64,000 nt of DNA from positions 124,001 through 188,000 of the forward strand of contig NZ_PNXY01000002.1 of NCBI RefSeq assembly GCF_002879865.1, written 5' to 3'. Position numbers and translations under genes: made by a program. Positions 46,467-56,160 of the stretch are shown one piece after another (positions within the stretch are counted from its first letter, which is position 1; the number at the start of each line of letters is the position of its first letter). Under the pieces are notes generated by a model. It saw only the letters and a program-made list of their open reading frames with translations. It did not search any database and was not told the origin of the DNA. This stretch comes from Paraburkholderia rhynchosiae. Its GTDB lineage: Bacteria > Pseudomonadota > Gammaproteobacteria > Burkholderiales > Burkholderiaceae.

Positions 46467-47690
46467 ATGAACAACGACATTCCCCACCTGCCCATTTACA
46501 TGGACTACAGCGCCACGACCCCGGTCGACCCGCGCGTGGTGGACAAGATGATTCCGTATCTGCGCGAGCAGTTCGGCAACCCCGCATCGCGCAGCCACTC
46601 CTATGGCTGGACGGCGGAGCGCGCAGTCGAAGAAGCGCGCGAGAATGTCGCGGCGCTGGTGAACGCCGATCCGCGTGAAATCATCTGGACCTCGGGCGCA
46701 ACCGAATCGGACAACCTCGCGATCAAGGGCGCCGCGCACTTCTATAAGAGCAAGGGCAAGCACATCATCACGGTAAAGACCGAGCATAAGGCCGTGCTCG
46801 ACACCTGCCGCGAACTCGAGCGCGAAGGCTTCGAGCTCACCTATCTGGACGTCAAGGACGACGGTCTGATCGACCTCGAGAAGTTCAAGGCCGCGATTCG
46901 CCCGGACACGATTCTGGTGTCGGTCATGTCGGTGAACAACGAAATCGGCGTGATTCAGGACATCGAGGCGATCGGCGATATCACCCGTGAAAAAGCCATC
47001 ATTTTTCACGTGGACGCGGCACAGGCCACCGGCAAGATCGACATCGATTTGCAAAAGCTGAAGGTCGACCTCATGTCGTTCTCGGCGCACAAGACTTATG
47101 GTCCGAAGGGCATCGGCGCGCTGTACGTACGCCGCAAGCCGCGTGTGCGTATCGAAGCGCAGATGCACGGCGGCGGCCACGAGCGCGGCATGCGTTCGGG
47201 CACGCTGGCGACGCACCAGATCGTCGGCATGGGCGAAGCATTCCGTATCGCGCGTGAAGAAATGGCGACCGAAAACGAGCGCATTCGCATGCTGCGCGAC
47301 CGCTTGCTGCGCGGCCTGTCGGAGATCGACGAAGTGTATGTGAACGGCGACATGGAAAAGCGTGTGCCGCACAACCTGAACATCAGCTTCAATTTCGTCG
47401 AAGGCGAATCGCTGATCATGGCGGTCAAGGACGTCGCGGTGTCGTCGGGCTCGGCTTGTACGTCGGCTTCGCTGGAACCGTCGTATGTGCTGCGCGCGCT
47501 CGGCCGTAACGACGAACTCGCGCACAGCTCGATCCGATTTACGGTGGGCCGCTTCACGACCGAGCAGGATGTGGACTACGTGATCAATCTGCTGAAGACC
47601 AAGATTTCGAAGTTGCGCGATCTGTCGCCGCTGTGGGAAATGCACCAGGACGGCATCGACATTTCGACCATCCAGTGGGCAGCGCACTGA
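46467..47690 (+). CDS. iscS: Cysteine desulfurase IscS
   Basis: 407 residues. It is PLP-dependent: the Lys that binds PLP is in [12 protein letters not shown], preceded by [10 protein letters not shown]. The persulfide-forming Cys is in the mobile loop [16 protein letters not shown]. The N-terminus [14 protein letters not shown] is typical of group I desulfurases. It takes sulfur from L-cysteine and hands it to IscU and to tRNA thiolation enzymes. It lies 70 bp after iscR, with a GGAG site before the ATG. Confidence 0.97.
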   Translation: MNNDIPHLPIYMDYSATTPVDPRVVDKMIPYLREQFGNPASRSHSYGWTAERAVEEARENVAALVNADPREIIWTSGATESDNLAIKGAAHFYKSKGKHIITVKTEHKAVLDTCRELEREGFELTYLDVKDDGLIDLEKFKAAIRPDTILVSVMSVNNEIGVIQDIEAIGDITREKAIIFHVDAAQATGKIDIDLQKLKVDLMSFSAHKTYGPKGIGALYVRRKPRVRIEAQMHGGGHERGMRSGTLATHQIVGMGEAFRIAREEMATENERIRMLRDRLLRGLSEIDEVYVNGDMEKRVPHNLNISFNFVEGESLIMAVKDVAVSSGSACTSASLEPSYVLRALGRNDELAHSSIRFTVGRFTTEQDVDYVINLLKTKISKLRDLSPLWEMHQDGIDISTIQWAAH

Positions 47691-47777
47691 CGCGCCGGCT
47701 GGTCGAAGTCGAATTCATCGCGTCGTAGTTCGCGCGTTTATCGAATTGCAGGTTGAAACGAATCAAGGAGTGTAATC

Positions 47778-48191
47778 ATGGCTTATAGCGATAAGGTTCT
47801 GGACCACTACGAAAACCCGCGCAACGTCGGCTCGTTCGCGAAGGACGACGACACGGTCGGCACCGGCATGGTCGGCGCGCCGGCTTGCGGCGACGTGATG
47901 AAACTGCAGATCCGCGTGGGCGCAGACGGCATCATCGAAGACGCGAAGTTCAAGACGTACGGCTGCGGTTCGGCCATCGCGTCGAGTTCGCTCGTCACCG
48001 AATGGGTGAAGGGCAAGACGCTCGATCAGGCCATGTCGATCAAGAACACGCAGATCGCCGAAGAACTCGCGCTGCCGCCGGTAAAGATCCACTGCTCGAT
48101 TCTCGCGGAAGACGCGATCAAGGCAGCGGTCGCCGACTACAAGCAGCGCCACGGTGCAGCGGTCGTCGAAGGCGAGAAGCAACACGCCTGA
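47778..48191 (+). CDS. iscU: Fe-S cluster scaffold protein IscU
   Basis: 137 residues, starting MAYSDKVLDHYENPRNVGSF. The three cluster-ligand cysteines are in GAPACGDVM, YGCGSAIASSS and KIHCSILAEDA. The LPPVK motif just before the third Cys is the HscA recognition site. It builds [2Fe-2S] clusters from IscS-derived sulfur and passes them on with HscA/HscB. Confidence 0.97.
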   Translation: MAYSDKVLDHYENPRNVGSFAKDDDTVGTGMVGAPACGDVMKLQIRVGADGIIEDAKFKTYGCGSAIASSSLVTEWVKGKTLDQAMSIKNTQIAEELALPPVKIHCSILAEDAIKAAVADYKQRHGAAVVEGEKQHA

Positions 48192-48379
48192 GGCAACGCA
48201 TTTCAGCGGCAGTTGCAGCGCGGCTCGATGATGTCTGAGTGACGGCTGAGAAGCGGCTGAGCAGCGGTTGAGTGAATCGAAGCGGGCGGCGCGATGAAAA
48301 AAGCGCCGTCAGGCATGAGCGGCATTTGATGCAGGCAGGGTAGCGGTGCGTCGACACGCACCGCGCAATGAGAAACGCT

Positions 48380-48703
48380 ATGGCAATTACGTTGACCCAG
48401 AAGGCAGCACAGCACGTCCAGAAGTATCTGACCCGTCGCGGTAAAGGCGTGGGCCTGCGTGTGGGCGTGCGCACTACCGGCTGCTCCGGCTTGGCTTACA
48501 AGCTCGAGTATGTGGACGAACTCGCGCCCGAGGACGAGGTGTTCGAATGCAACGGCGTGAAGATCATTGTCGACCCCAAGAGCCTCGCTTATATCGACGG
48601 AACCGAACTCGACTTTGCGCGCGAAGGGCTGAACGAAGGCTTCAAGTTCAATAACCCGAATGTGAAAGACGAGTGTGGCTGCGGCGAGTCGTTCCGCGTC
48701 TAA
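48380..48703 (+). CDS. iscA: A-type Fe-S carrier protein IscA
   Basis: 107 residues from ATG 48380 ([17 protein letters not shown]); an upstream in-frame ATG at 48368 adds only four residues. The three conserved cysteines are in [13 protein letters not shown] and in the C-terminal ECGCGESF. IscA carries clusters or iron to target apoproteins. It is the last gene before an intrinsic terminator that splits the cluster. Confidence 0.95.
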   Translation: MAITLTQKAAQHVQKYLTRRGKGVGLRVGVRTTGCSGLAYKLEYVDELAPEDEVFECNGVKIIVDPKSLAYIDGTELDFAREGLNEGFKFNNPNVKDECGCGESFRV

Positions 48704-48729
48704 CTCGAACACTTCCGCGTGCGGCGGAC

Positions 48730-48755
48730 AAAAGGCGGCGCGGGCCGCCTTTTTA
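48730..48755 (+). terminator. Intrinsic terminator inside the isc cluster (after iscA)
   Basis: AAAAGGCGGC (48730-48739) pairs perfectly with GCCGCCTTTT (48744-48753) around a GCGG loop, then T. It lies 27 bp past iscA and 140 bp before hscB. It should end or attenuate iscRSUA transcripts. Confidence 0.85.
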
Positions 48756-48891
48756 GTTTGCTCAGCGGATTTGCTGCCAGGCCCTTGCCGCGCTTTTCAG
48801 CCATGCTCTCAGCCATGTTCTGAGCCGTCTTTATAGATTGCACTGCGAGACTGCATTGCAGTGCGCTTTGCTGAACGGAATTTCTTATTCG

Positions 48892-49419
48892 ATGGCCTCG
48901 CTGAACGATAGCCACTTCGACCTGTTTGGTCTCCCGGCGCAATTCGCGCTCGATCCGGCTGCACTGGATCACGCTTATCGCACGGTGCAGGCGCAAGTGC
49001 ATCCCGACCGCTTCGCGGCGGCCGGCGACGCGCAAAAGCGCATCGCGATGCAATGGGCGACGCGCACGAACGAGGCGTACCAGACGCTGCGCGATCCGTT
49101 GAAGCGCGCGACGTATCTGTTGCATCTGCGCGGCATCGACGTTGGCGCGCACGACAATACGGCGATGGAACCGGCGTTTCTGATGCAGCAGATGGAATGG
49201 CGCGAAGGCATTGAAGACGCCGCCGCCGCGAAGAACATCGACGCGCTCGACGCTTTGCTCATCGAATTGCGCGACGAAGAGCGCGTGCGTTTCGACAAGC
49301 TCGGCGCGTTGCTCGACAGCGGTGCGAATCAGGCGGCGGGCGAAGCGGTGCGACAGTTGATGTTCATCGAACGCGTGGCGGCGGAAATCAGCGCGCAGAT
49401 CGAGCGGCTCGAGAACTAG
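48892..49419 (+). CDS. hscB: Fe-S assembly co-chaperone HscB (J-domain protein)
   Basis: 175 residues from ATG 48892 ([18 protein letters not shown]). The J-domain holds HPD in [13 protein letters not shown]. The C-terminal three-helix bundle ([17 protein letters not shown]) binds IscU. It recruits IscU to HscA and triggers its ATPase. The upstream 188 bp hold a terminator, a 12-bp direct repeat (CAGCCATGcTCT, 48799-48822), and TATAGA at 48832, a possible -10 for a separate promoter. Confidence 0.95.
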   Translation: MASLNDSHFDLFGLPAQFALDPAALDHAYRTVQAQVHPDRFAAAGDAQKRIAMQWATRTNEAYQTLRDPLKRATYLLHLRGIDVGAHDNTAMEPAFLMQQMEWREGIEDAAAAKNIDALDALLIELRDEERVRFDKLGALLDSGANQAAGEAVRQLMFIERVAAEISAQIERLEN

Positions 49420-49515
49420 CCTGGGCAGCCGCGTTGCCTCAGCGCGAGCGCGGCTTTGGCATTACATCCAGCAACGCAAATTCAGGACGGGGCCTGGGGC
49501 TCCGAGAAGATCCAG

Positions 49516-51387
49516 ATGGCCTTACTGCAAATCTCCGAACCCGGCATGGCGCCGGCGCCTCATCAGCGGCGTCTGGCGGTCGGTATCGACCTCGGCACGA
49601 CCAACTCCCTCGTCGCCGCTGTGCGCAGCGGTGTGCCCGACGTGCTGCCCGACGAAGACGGTCACGTGCTGCTGCCCTCGGTGGTGCGCTACCTCGAAAA
49701 GGGCGGCCGCCGCATCGGCCGCACGGCCAAGGCTGAAGCGGCAACCGATCCGCGCAACACGATCGTCTCGGTCAAGCGTTTCATGGGACGCGGCAAGGCG
49801 GAAGTGGAGGGCGCCGAAAACGCGCCCTACGATTTCATCGACGCACCCGGCATGGTGCAGATCCGTACCGTTGACGGCGTGAAGAGCCCGGTCGAAGTGT
49901 CGGCGGAAATTCTTGCGACGCTGCGCCAGCGCGCGGAAGACACGCTCGGCGATGAACTGGTCGGCGCGGTGATCACGGTGCCGGCTTACTTCGACGAAGC
50001 GCAGCGCCAGGCGACCAAGGACGCCGCGCGCCTAGCCGGTCTGAACGTGCTGCGCCTCCTGAACGAGCCGACCGCGGCCGCGATTGCCTATGGCCTCGAT
50101 AACGGCTCGGAAGGCTTGTACGCGGTCTATGACCTCGGCGGCGGCACGTTCGACCTGTCGATCCTGAAACTCACCAAGGGCGTGTTCGAAGTGCTCGCGG
50201 CGGGCGGCGACTCGGCGCTCGGCGGCGACGATTTTGACCACGCGTTGTATCGCCACGTGCTGCAGCAGGCGGGCATTGCGCCGCATTCGCTCGCGCCGGA
50301 AGATGTACGTCTGCTGCTCGACAGCGTGCGCACGACCAAGGAGGCGTTGTCGGACGCGCCTGAAGCAACCCTCGCCGCGACGCTCTCGAACGGCACCACG
50401 GTCGATCTGACGATCGAGGAGGCCACTTTTGAGGCCATCACTCAGGCGCTCGTGCAACGCACGCTCGGCCCGACGAAAAAGGCGCTGCGCGATGCCAAGG
50501 TGACGACGAAAGAGATCAAGGGCGTCGTGCTGGTCGGCGGCGCGACGCGCATGCCGGTGATTCGCCGCGCGGTCGAATCGTTTTTTGGCCAGCCGCCGCT
50601 GACGAATCTCGATCCGGATCAGGTTGTCGCGCTCGGTGCTGCGATCCAGGCCGATCTGCTCGCGGGCAACCGTGGCGCGGACGGCGACGACTGGCTGTTG
50701 CTCGACGTGATCCCGCTGTCGCTGGGTGTCGAGACGATGGGCGGCCTGACCGAGAAGATCATCCCGCGTAATTCGACGATTCCAGTCGCGCGCGCGCAGG
50801 ATTTCACCACCTTCAAGGACGGCCAGACCGCGATGGCGATCCACGTCGTGCAAGGCGAGCGCGAGCTGGTCAGCGACTGCCGCTCGCTCGCGCGCTTCGA
50901 GCTGCGCGGCATTCCGCCGATGGCGGCGGGCGCCGCGCGCATCCGCGTGACGTATCAGGTGGACGCGGACGGCCTGTTGTCCGTGTTCGCACGCGAGCTC
51001 GGCTCGGGCGTGGAGGCGTCGGTGGTGGTGAAGCCCTCGTACGGTCTCGCCGACGACGACATCGCGCGAATGCTGGAAGACAGCTTCTCGACCGCTGAAG
51101 TCGACATGCGCGCCCGCGCGCTGCGCGAGGCGCAAGTCGAAGCGCGGCGTCTGATCGAAGCGACCGACGCGGCGCTCGCCGCCGACGCCGAACTGCTCGA
51201 CGACAGCGAGCGCGCGGAACTGGACGCGCTGCTGAACGGCTTGCGTGCAGTCGCGCAAAGCGACGACGTCGACGCTATCGAAGCCGCGACGAAAACGCTC
51301 GCCGAGGGCACCGACGAATTCGCCGCCCGCCGCATGAACAAGGGCATTCGCCGGGCGCTGGCCGGCCGCAAGCTCGACGAGATCTGA
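49516..51387 (+). CDS. hscA: Fe-S assembly Hsp70 chaperone HscA
   Basis: 623 residues from ATG 49516. It is a Hsp70/DnaK-family ATPase: [13 protein letters not shown] near the N-terminus, [31 protein letters not shown] and [14 protein letters not shown]. The substrate-binding part begins near [16 protein letters not shown]. The lid is shorter than in DnaK and the C-terminus lacks the EEVD-like tail, as in HscA. It binds the LPPVK segment of IscU and drives cluster release. Confidence 0.96.
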   Translation: MALLQISEPGMAPAPHQRRLAVGIDLGTTNSLVAAVRSGVPDVLPDEDGHVLLPSVVRYLEKGGRRIGRTAKAEAATDPRNTIVSVKRFMGRGKAEVEGAENAPYDFIDAPGMVQIRTVDGVKSPVEVSAEILATLRQRAEDTLGDELVGAVITVPAYFDEAQRQATKDAARLAGLNVLRLLNEPTAAAIAYGLDNGSEGLYAVYDLGGGTFDLSILKLTKGVFEVLAAGGDSALGGDDFDHALYRHVLQQAGIAPHSLAPEDVRLLLDSVRTTKEALSDAPEATLAATLSNGTTVDLTIEEATFEAITQALVQRTLGPTKKALRDAKVTTKEIKGVVLVGGATRMPVIRRAVESFFGQPPLTNLDPDQVVALGAAIQADLLAGNRGADGDDWLLLDVIPLSLGVETMGGLTEKIIPRNSTIPVARAQDFTTFKDGQTAMAIHVVQGERELVSDCRSLARFELRGIPPMAAGAARIRVTYQVDADGLLSVFARELGSGVEASVVVKPSYGLADDDIARMLEDSFSTAEVDMRARALREAQVEARRLIEATDAALAADAELLDDSERAELDALLNGLRAVAQSDDVDAIEAATKTLAEGTDEFAARRMNKGIRRALAGRKLDEI

Positions 51388-51537
51388 AACTCGCGCCGCT
51401 AGCGTCGACAGCATCGATAACCGACGGCCGCCGCAAAAAATGGAAGCGCGCCGCGCGGACTTAAAAACTCCGCGTGTCGCCAGTAAAATGGTGCGAAGCC
51501 TGTTTGAGGCCGCGCCTCAGACCCAAACGGAAAATGT

Positions 51538-51879
51538 ATGCCTCAAATCGTTGTGCTGCCTCACGTTGAACTGTGCCCGGAAGGCGCGGTGATCGATGCC
51601 GTGCCCGGCAAGAGCATTTGCGACAGCCTGCTCGATCACGGCATCGAAATCGAGCATGCCTGCGAGAAGTCGTGCGCATGCACGACCTGTCACGTGATCG
51701 TGCGTGAGGGTTTCGCCGCCTTGACGCCGTCCGAGGAAGACGAGGACGATCTATTGGACAAGGCGTGGGGGCTCGAGCCGGCTTCGCGCCTGTCGTGCCA
51801 GGCGATCGTGCCGTCCGAGCAGGACCTGGTCGTCGAAATCCCGCGTTACTCGATCAATCACGCGAAGGAAAACCACTAA
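51538..51879 (+). CDS. fdx: ISC-type [2Fe-2S] ferredoxin
   Basis: 113 residues. The cluster ligands are in CEKSCACTTCHVIV (Cys-X5-Cys-X2-Cys) with the fourth Cys in SRLSCQAIV. LPHVELCPEGAVID and DDLLDKAWGLEPASRL are typical of adrenodoxin-type Isc ferredoxins. It donates electrons for cluster assembly. It is 150 bp after hscA and 15 bp before iscX. Confidence 0.96.
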   Translation: MPQIVVLPHVELCPEGAVIDAVPGKSICDSLLDHGIEIEHACEKSCACTTCHVIVREGFAALTPSEEDEDDLLDKAWGLEPASRLSCQAIVPSEQDLVVEIPRYSINHAKENH

Positions 51880-51894
51880 CAGGAGGACGCAGCC

Positions 51895-52092
51895 ATGAAG
51901 TGGACCGATACGCAAGACATCGCGATGGCCCTGACTGACAAGCACCAGGACATCGATCCGCAGCAAGTGCGCTTCACCGACTTGCACCGCTGGGTCACCG
52001 AACTGGAAGGATTCGACGACGATCCCAACCGGTCGAACGAAAAGATCCTCGAGGCGATTCAGGCTGCATGGATTGAAGACGCGGATTACTGA
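51895..52092 (+). CDS. iscX: Fe-S assembly protein IscX
   Basis: 65 residues, the family's usual size. MKWTDTQDIAMALTDKHQDIDPQQVRF and the ending AIQAAWIEDADY are typical. The acidic protein binds iron and IscS and modulates desulfurase activity. GGAGG lies before the ATG, and a perfect terminator follows. Confidence 0.95.
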   Translation: MKWTDTQDIAMALTDKHQDIDPQQVRFTDLHRWVTELEGFDDDPNRSNEKILEAIQAAWIEDADY

Positions 52093-52130
52093 GTTTGCCG
52101 GGCCGCTACGCTCAGGCGGCTGCGGTAAAG

Positions 52131-52161
52131 AAAAGGCGATTCCATTGGAATCGCCTTTTTA
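52131..52161. terminator. Terminator after iscX, shared with the convergent gene
   Basis: AAAAGGCGATTCC pairs perfectly with GGAATCGCCTTTT around a 3-nt loop, with T residues on both outgoing strands (plus: TTTTT; minus: TTTTC). It probably ends both iscX and the convergent glycine-zipper gene. Confidence 0.9.
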
Positions 52162-52189
52162 ATGCGCGCGAGAATCGCGCTCGCAGCAC

Positions 52190-52966
52190 CTAGCCTGCGA
52201 CGAGTGTGCCGTTCTCGACCCGGACGCGCTGTCCCTGCTGGAAGGGGGGCGCCTCGTGATACGTAAAGTAGCGCGTCTTGCCGTTTTCCATCCGCACGCG
52301 CACCGAATACGAGGTGCTGCTGCGGATATGCTTTTCGACTGAATTGCCGGCCAGGCCGCCGCCGAGCGCGCCGAGCAAAGTCATCGCGGTGCGGCCGCCG
52401 CCGCTGCCGAACTGATTGCCGACCACGCCGCCGGCCACCGCGCCGCCTACTGCGCCAAGGCCCGTGCCGTGACCTTCCTGGCGCACCGCCGAAATCGCGA
52501 CGACTGTACCGCACGTCGAGCAATGGGCAGGTTGCGCCGGCCGTTGTTGCGCGTATTGCGGCGCGGGCTGTGCCTGTTGCTGCTGCGCGTATTGCTGTTG
52601 AGTGTACTGTTGCTGCGCGGGAGAGGGGGCCGGTGCACGTTGCGGCTGCGGTTCGGCTTGCTGCGGCGCGGACTGCTGCACAATCTGTCCGGAACTCTGC
52701 TGCGCCGACGGGTTAGCCGGCGCAGCGGAATCGACCACAACGGGCTGGCCGGTTTGTGGCAAAACTTGCGCGGTTTGGGTCTGGTTGGTCGGCGCGCCGT
52801 TGCTGGACGCTTTCGGGAACATCCCAGTCATCGCCGCGGTGGCGACGAGGCTCGCGATAATGACAGCACCCGCAGCGGTCGCGACGAGCGGATGCAGCCG
52901 CCGCTGAGGTGCGGACGATGCAGGCTGCGCCACGTGCGTGGCGGGTTGCGTGTTGGGCTTATCCAT
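52190..52966 (-). CDS. Membrane-anchored glycine-zipper 2TM domain protein
   Basis: 258 residues from ATG 52966 with GGAGG upstream. A single hydrophobic anchor (LVATAAGAVIIASLVATAAMTG) near residues 27-50 has no lipobox. A long Gln/Pro/Ala-rich linker follows (AQQQYTQQQYAQQQQAQPAP). HCSTCGTVVAISAVRQEG comes next, then a glycine zipper (GLGAVGGAVAGGVVGNQFGSG and LLGALGGGLAGNSVEKH) and a C-terminal beta region (YSVRVRMENGKTRYFTY). This SlyB/RcpA-like 2TM family is found in envelope proteins; the precise role is unknown. Confidence 0.85.
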   Translation of the reverse strand: MDKPNTQPATHVAQPASSAPQRRLHPLVATAAGAVIIASLVATAAMTGMFPKASSNGAPTNQTQTAQVLPQTGQPVVVDSAAPANPSAQQSSGQIVQQSAPQQAEPQPQRAPAPSPAQQQYTQQQYAQQQQAQPAPQYAQQRPAQPAHCSTCGTVVAISAVRQEGHGTGLGAVGGAVAGGVVGNQFGSGGGRTAMTLLGALGGGLAGNSVEKHIRSSTSYSVRVRMENGKTRYFTYHEAPPFQQGQRVRVENGTLVAG

Positions 52967-53156
52967 ATTGGCCTCCGTCTACGGCAGAGTGACTTTTAAT
53001 AAGACCAAGCCTCCCGGAAATCGATCCATTCAACGTTTCAAATTGTAACGATTTGCCGAAAACCCATTGCCGACGCGCGCCCCGCAGCGCAGCTCTTACG
53101 GATGGTTACAACCCTGGCAGTCGCTGCACTCGCTTTGCCGCACTGGCGCCCAAACC

Positions 53157-53188
53157 AAAACGCCCGGCCTGAAGGGGCCGGGCGTTTC
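53157..53188 (-). terminator. Terminator of the prfB-lysS transcript
   Basis: AAACGCCCGGCC pairs with GGCCGGGCGTTT around a 6-nt loop, with four T residues on the minus strand, just past the lysS stop codon. Confidence 0.8.
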
Positions 53189-53209
53189 TGAAAACACACC
53201 GCGCAACGC

Positions 53210-54736
53210 TCAGTCTTCGCGGCGCAGATGCGGGAACAGGATCACATCGCGGATGCTCGGGCTGTCGGTCAGCATCATGACCAGACGGTCGATGCCGATA
53301 CCGCAGCCGCCCGCCGGCGGCATACCGTATTCGAGCGCGCGAATATAGTCGGCGTCGTAAAACATGGCTTCTTCGTCGCCCGCGTCTTTCTGGTCGACCT
53401 GCTTTTTGAAGCGCGCGGCCTGGTCTTCCGGATCGTTCAGCTCCGAGAAGCCGTTGGCAATTTCGCGGCCGGTAATGAACAGCTCGAAACGCTCGGTGAT
53501 GCCCTCGACCTTGTCCGATGCACGTGCCAACGGCGACACTTCGAGCGGATAGTCGATGATGTACGTCGGCTCCCACAATTGCGACTCGGCGGTCTCTTCG
53601 AACAGCGCCAGTTGCAGCGAGCCCACGCCCGCATTCAGGAACTGCGGCTGCGACGCATCCACGCCGAACTTCTTAAGCTCCGTGCGCAGAAACGCGCTAT
53701 CGGCCAGTTGCTCGTTCGTGTACTGCGGCGCGTACTTCTGGATGGCCTGGGTGATCGTCAAACGGTGAAACGGCTTCGCCAGATCCAGCTCGCGCCCTTG
53801 GTAGGTGATCGTCGCGGTGCCCAATGCGTCGATCGCGGCCTGGCGGATCAGCTGCTCGGTGAAGTCCATCACCCACTTGTAGTCGGTGTAGGCCGCGTAG
53901 AACTCGATCATCGTGAATTCCGGATTGTGGCGCACGGAGACGCCCTCATTGCGGAAGTTACGGTTGACCTCGAACACGCGCTCGAAGCCGCCGACCACCA
54001 GCCGCTTCAGATACAGCTCCGGCGCGATGCGCAGGAACATCTGCATATCGAGCGCGTTGTGGTGCGTGGTGAACGGCTTGGCCGTCGCGCCGCCCGGGAT
54101 CGGATGGAGCATTGGCGTTTCGACTTCCATGAAGTCGGCGTCGGCCATGAATTTGCGGATCGACGAAATCGCCTTGGTGCGCGCGACGAACGTCTTGCGC
54201 GTTTCGGGCGTGACGATCAGATCGACGTAGCGCTGGCGGTACTTCATCTCCTGGTCCGACAGACCATGGAACTTGTCCGGCAGCGGACGCAGCGATTTCG
54301 ACAGCAGGCGCAGTTCGGTGCAACGCACCGACAGTTCCCCCTTGTTGGTGCGGAACAGCGCGCCGCGCGCTGCGACGATGTCGCCCATGTCCCACTTCTT
54401 GAAAGCGTCGTACGTGGCTTGGCCCACATCGGCTGGCGTGATGAAGAACTGGATCTGACCTGAGCCGTCGCGCACGGTCGCAAAGCTCGCCTTACCCATC
54501 ACGCGCTTGAGCATCATGCGGCCGGCGATCGCGACTTCGAGGGGGTTCGCTTCGAGCGCTTCCTTGTCGGTGTGCTCGAACTGCGATTGCAGATCTTCCG
54601 CGTGATGCGTGGGACGGAAATCGTTCGGATAGGCGACGCCTTGCTCACGCAGCTCGCGCAGCTTTTCGCGGCGCTCAGCGATGATCTTGTTGTCGTCCAG
54701 CTCGGGCACGAGGTTCGGTTGGATCGGTTCGTTCAT
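53210..54736 (-). CDS. lysS: Lysyl-tRNA synthetase, class II
   Basis: 508 residues from ATG 54736 ([19 protein letters not shown]). The anticodon-binding OB fold is at about 65-150 ([18 protein letters not shown]). The class II core follows: motif 1 near [16 protein letters not shown], motif 2 [20 protein letters not shown] and motif 3 [13 protein letters not shown]. It charges tRNA-Lys. It lies 157 bp downstream of prfB on the same strand, as in E. coli and many proteobacteria. Confidence 0.97.
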   Translation of the reverse strand: MNEPIQPNLVPELDDNKIIAERREKLRELREQGVAYPNDFRPTHHAEDLQSQFEHTDKEALEANPLEVAIAGRMMLKRVMGKASFATVRDGSGQIQFFITPADVGQATYDAFKKWDMGDIVAARGALFRTNKGELSVRCTELRLLSKSLRPLPDKFHGLSDQEMKYRQRYVDLIVTPETRKTFVARTKAISSIRKFMADADFMEVETPMLHPIPGGATAKPFTTHHNALDMQMFLRIAPELYLKRLVVGGFERVFEVNRNFRNEGVSVRHNPEFTMIEFYAAYTDYKWVMDFTEQLIRQAAIDALGTATITYQGRELDLAKPFHRLTITQAIQKYAPQYTNEQLADSAFLRTELKKFGVDASQPQFLNAGVGSLQLALFEETAESQLWEPTYIIDYPLEVSPLARASDKVEGITERFELFITGREIANGFSELNDPEDQAARFKKQVDQKDAGDEEAMFYDADYIRALEYGMPPAGGCGIGIDRLVMMLTDSPSIRDVILFPHLRRED

Positions 54737-54892
54737 GATGGTTTGGTATTCGTGGTCCGCATTCGGTGACCGCAACCGGTGAGCCGCATTCAGCGCTCAT
54801 ATTGCGGTGGCCCGCTTGCGGACAGCCAGTCGGTGAAAGACCTCAGGCGGTAAAAAGATACGGCGCGGCCTTGCATGCCGCGCCGGTTGCAC

Positions 54893-55997
54893 TTAGACGC
54901 CTTGCTTCAGGCTCGCGCTGATAAACGGATCGAGATCGCCGTCGAGCACGCTCTTCGTATTGCTGATTTCGACATTGGTGCGCAGATCTTTGATACGGCT
55001 GTTGTCCAGCACGTACGAGCGGATCTGATGACCCCAACCCACGTCGGTCTTGCCGGCTTCGAGCTTGTCCTGCTCGGCCTGACGCTTGCGGATTTCCGCT
55101 TCGTACAGGCGCGATTTCAGCATGGCCATTGCTTCGGCGCGGTTGCGGTGCTGCGAGCGGTCGTTCTGGCACTGCACGACGATGCCGGACGGCATGTGCG
55201 TGATACGCACGGCGGAATCGGTCTTGTTGATGTGCTGACCGCCCGCGCCCGACGCACGGTATGTATCGATACGCAGATCGGCCGGGTTGATGTCCACTTC
55301 GATCGAATCGTCGACTTCCGGATACACGAACACCGAAGAAAACGACGTATGACGGCCGCCCGACGAGTCGAACGGCGACTTGCGCACGAGGCGGTGCACA
55401 CCGGTTTCGGTGCGCAGGAAGCCGTAAGCGTATTCGCCTTCGATCTTGATCGTGGCGTTCTTGATGCCCGCGACGTCGCCGTCGGTCTGCTCCAGCACTT
55501 CGGTCTTGAAGCCCTTGCGTTCGCAATACCGCAGATACTGACGCAGCAGCATGGACGCCCAGTCGCACGCTTCGGTGCCGCCCGCGCCCGCCTGGATATC
55601 CAGGAACGCGTTGTTCGGATCGGCCGGGTTCGCGAACATGCGGCGGAATTCCATGTCGGCAACGCGCTGTTCGAGCGCCTGCGCATCCGCTTCGCAGGCG
55701 ATCAGCGTTTCGTCGTCGCCTTCTTCACGCGCCATGTCGAACAGGTCTTGCGCGTCGCGCAAGTCGTTGTGAAGCGACGTGAGTTTGCCGACGGTGTCGT
55801 CGAGCAGTTTCTTTTCCCGGCCGAGCGCCTGGGCGTGTTTCGAGTCGTTCCAGACGTCCGGGTCTTCGAGTTCCCGGTTGACTTCGATTAGACGCAGTGC
55901 TTTGTCGTCGTAGTCAAAGATACCCCCGTAGGTCGGCCGCGCGCGTGCGCAGGTCCGCCAGAGAGGCTTCGATCGCGTTGAGACGTTCCGCTTCCAT
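54893..55997 (-). CDS. prfB: Peptide chain release factor 2 (programmed +1 frameshift)
   Basis: The full product is about 367 residues and is made by a ribosomal frameshift. ATG 55997 opens 27 codons ([20 protein letters not shown]) ending TAT-CTT, then an in-frame TGA at 55916-55914. Skipping T 55916 continues with GAC from 55915 to the TAA at 54893. The site CTTTGAC with an upstream GGGGGT Shine-Dalgarno-like stretch is the classical RF2 autoregulatory signal. Conserved features are the SPF codon-recognition motif ([12 protein letters not shown]) and the GGQ motif ([15 protein letters not shown]). RF2 reads UGA and UAA. lysS follows. Not a pseudogene. Confidence 0.97.
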
Positions 55998-56160
55998 GTC
56001 GATCTTTTGTGGCTTCGTAAAAAGGGGAAATTATAGCCGATCGGCGTGCCGCGCCGACGGCTGTTCAGCGAGCCGGCGCGTGTTCGGGGTTGATTTTGCG
56101 GAGATTTTCGACGCCGCGGCAGGTCCGCGGTGCGGCGTCCCAGGAGCCGTTACAAGCGCT

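Noticed and set aside
50032..51414. A 460-codon frame antisense to hscA
   Set aside because: Shadow frame opposite a clear Hsp70 gene.
55914..55916. prfB as a pseudogene broken by an in-frame stop
   Set aside because: The TGA is the programmed frameshift site of RF2, with the expected CTTTGAC and upstream G-rich signal.
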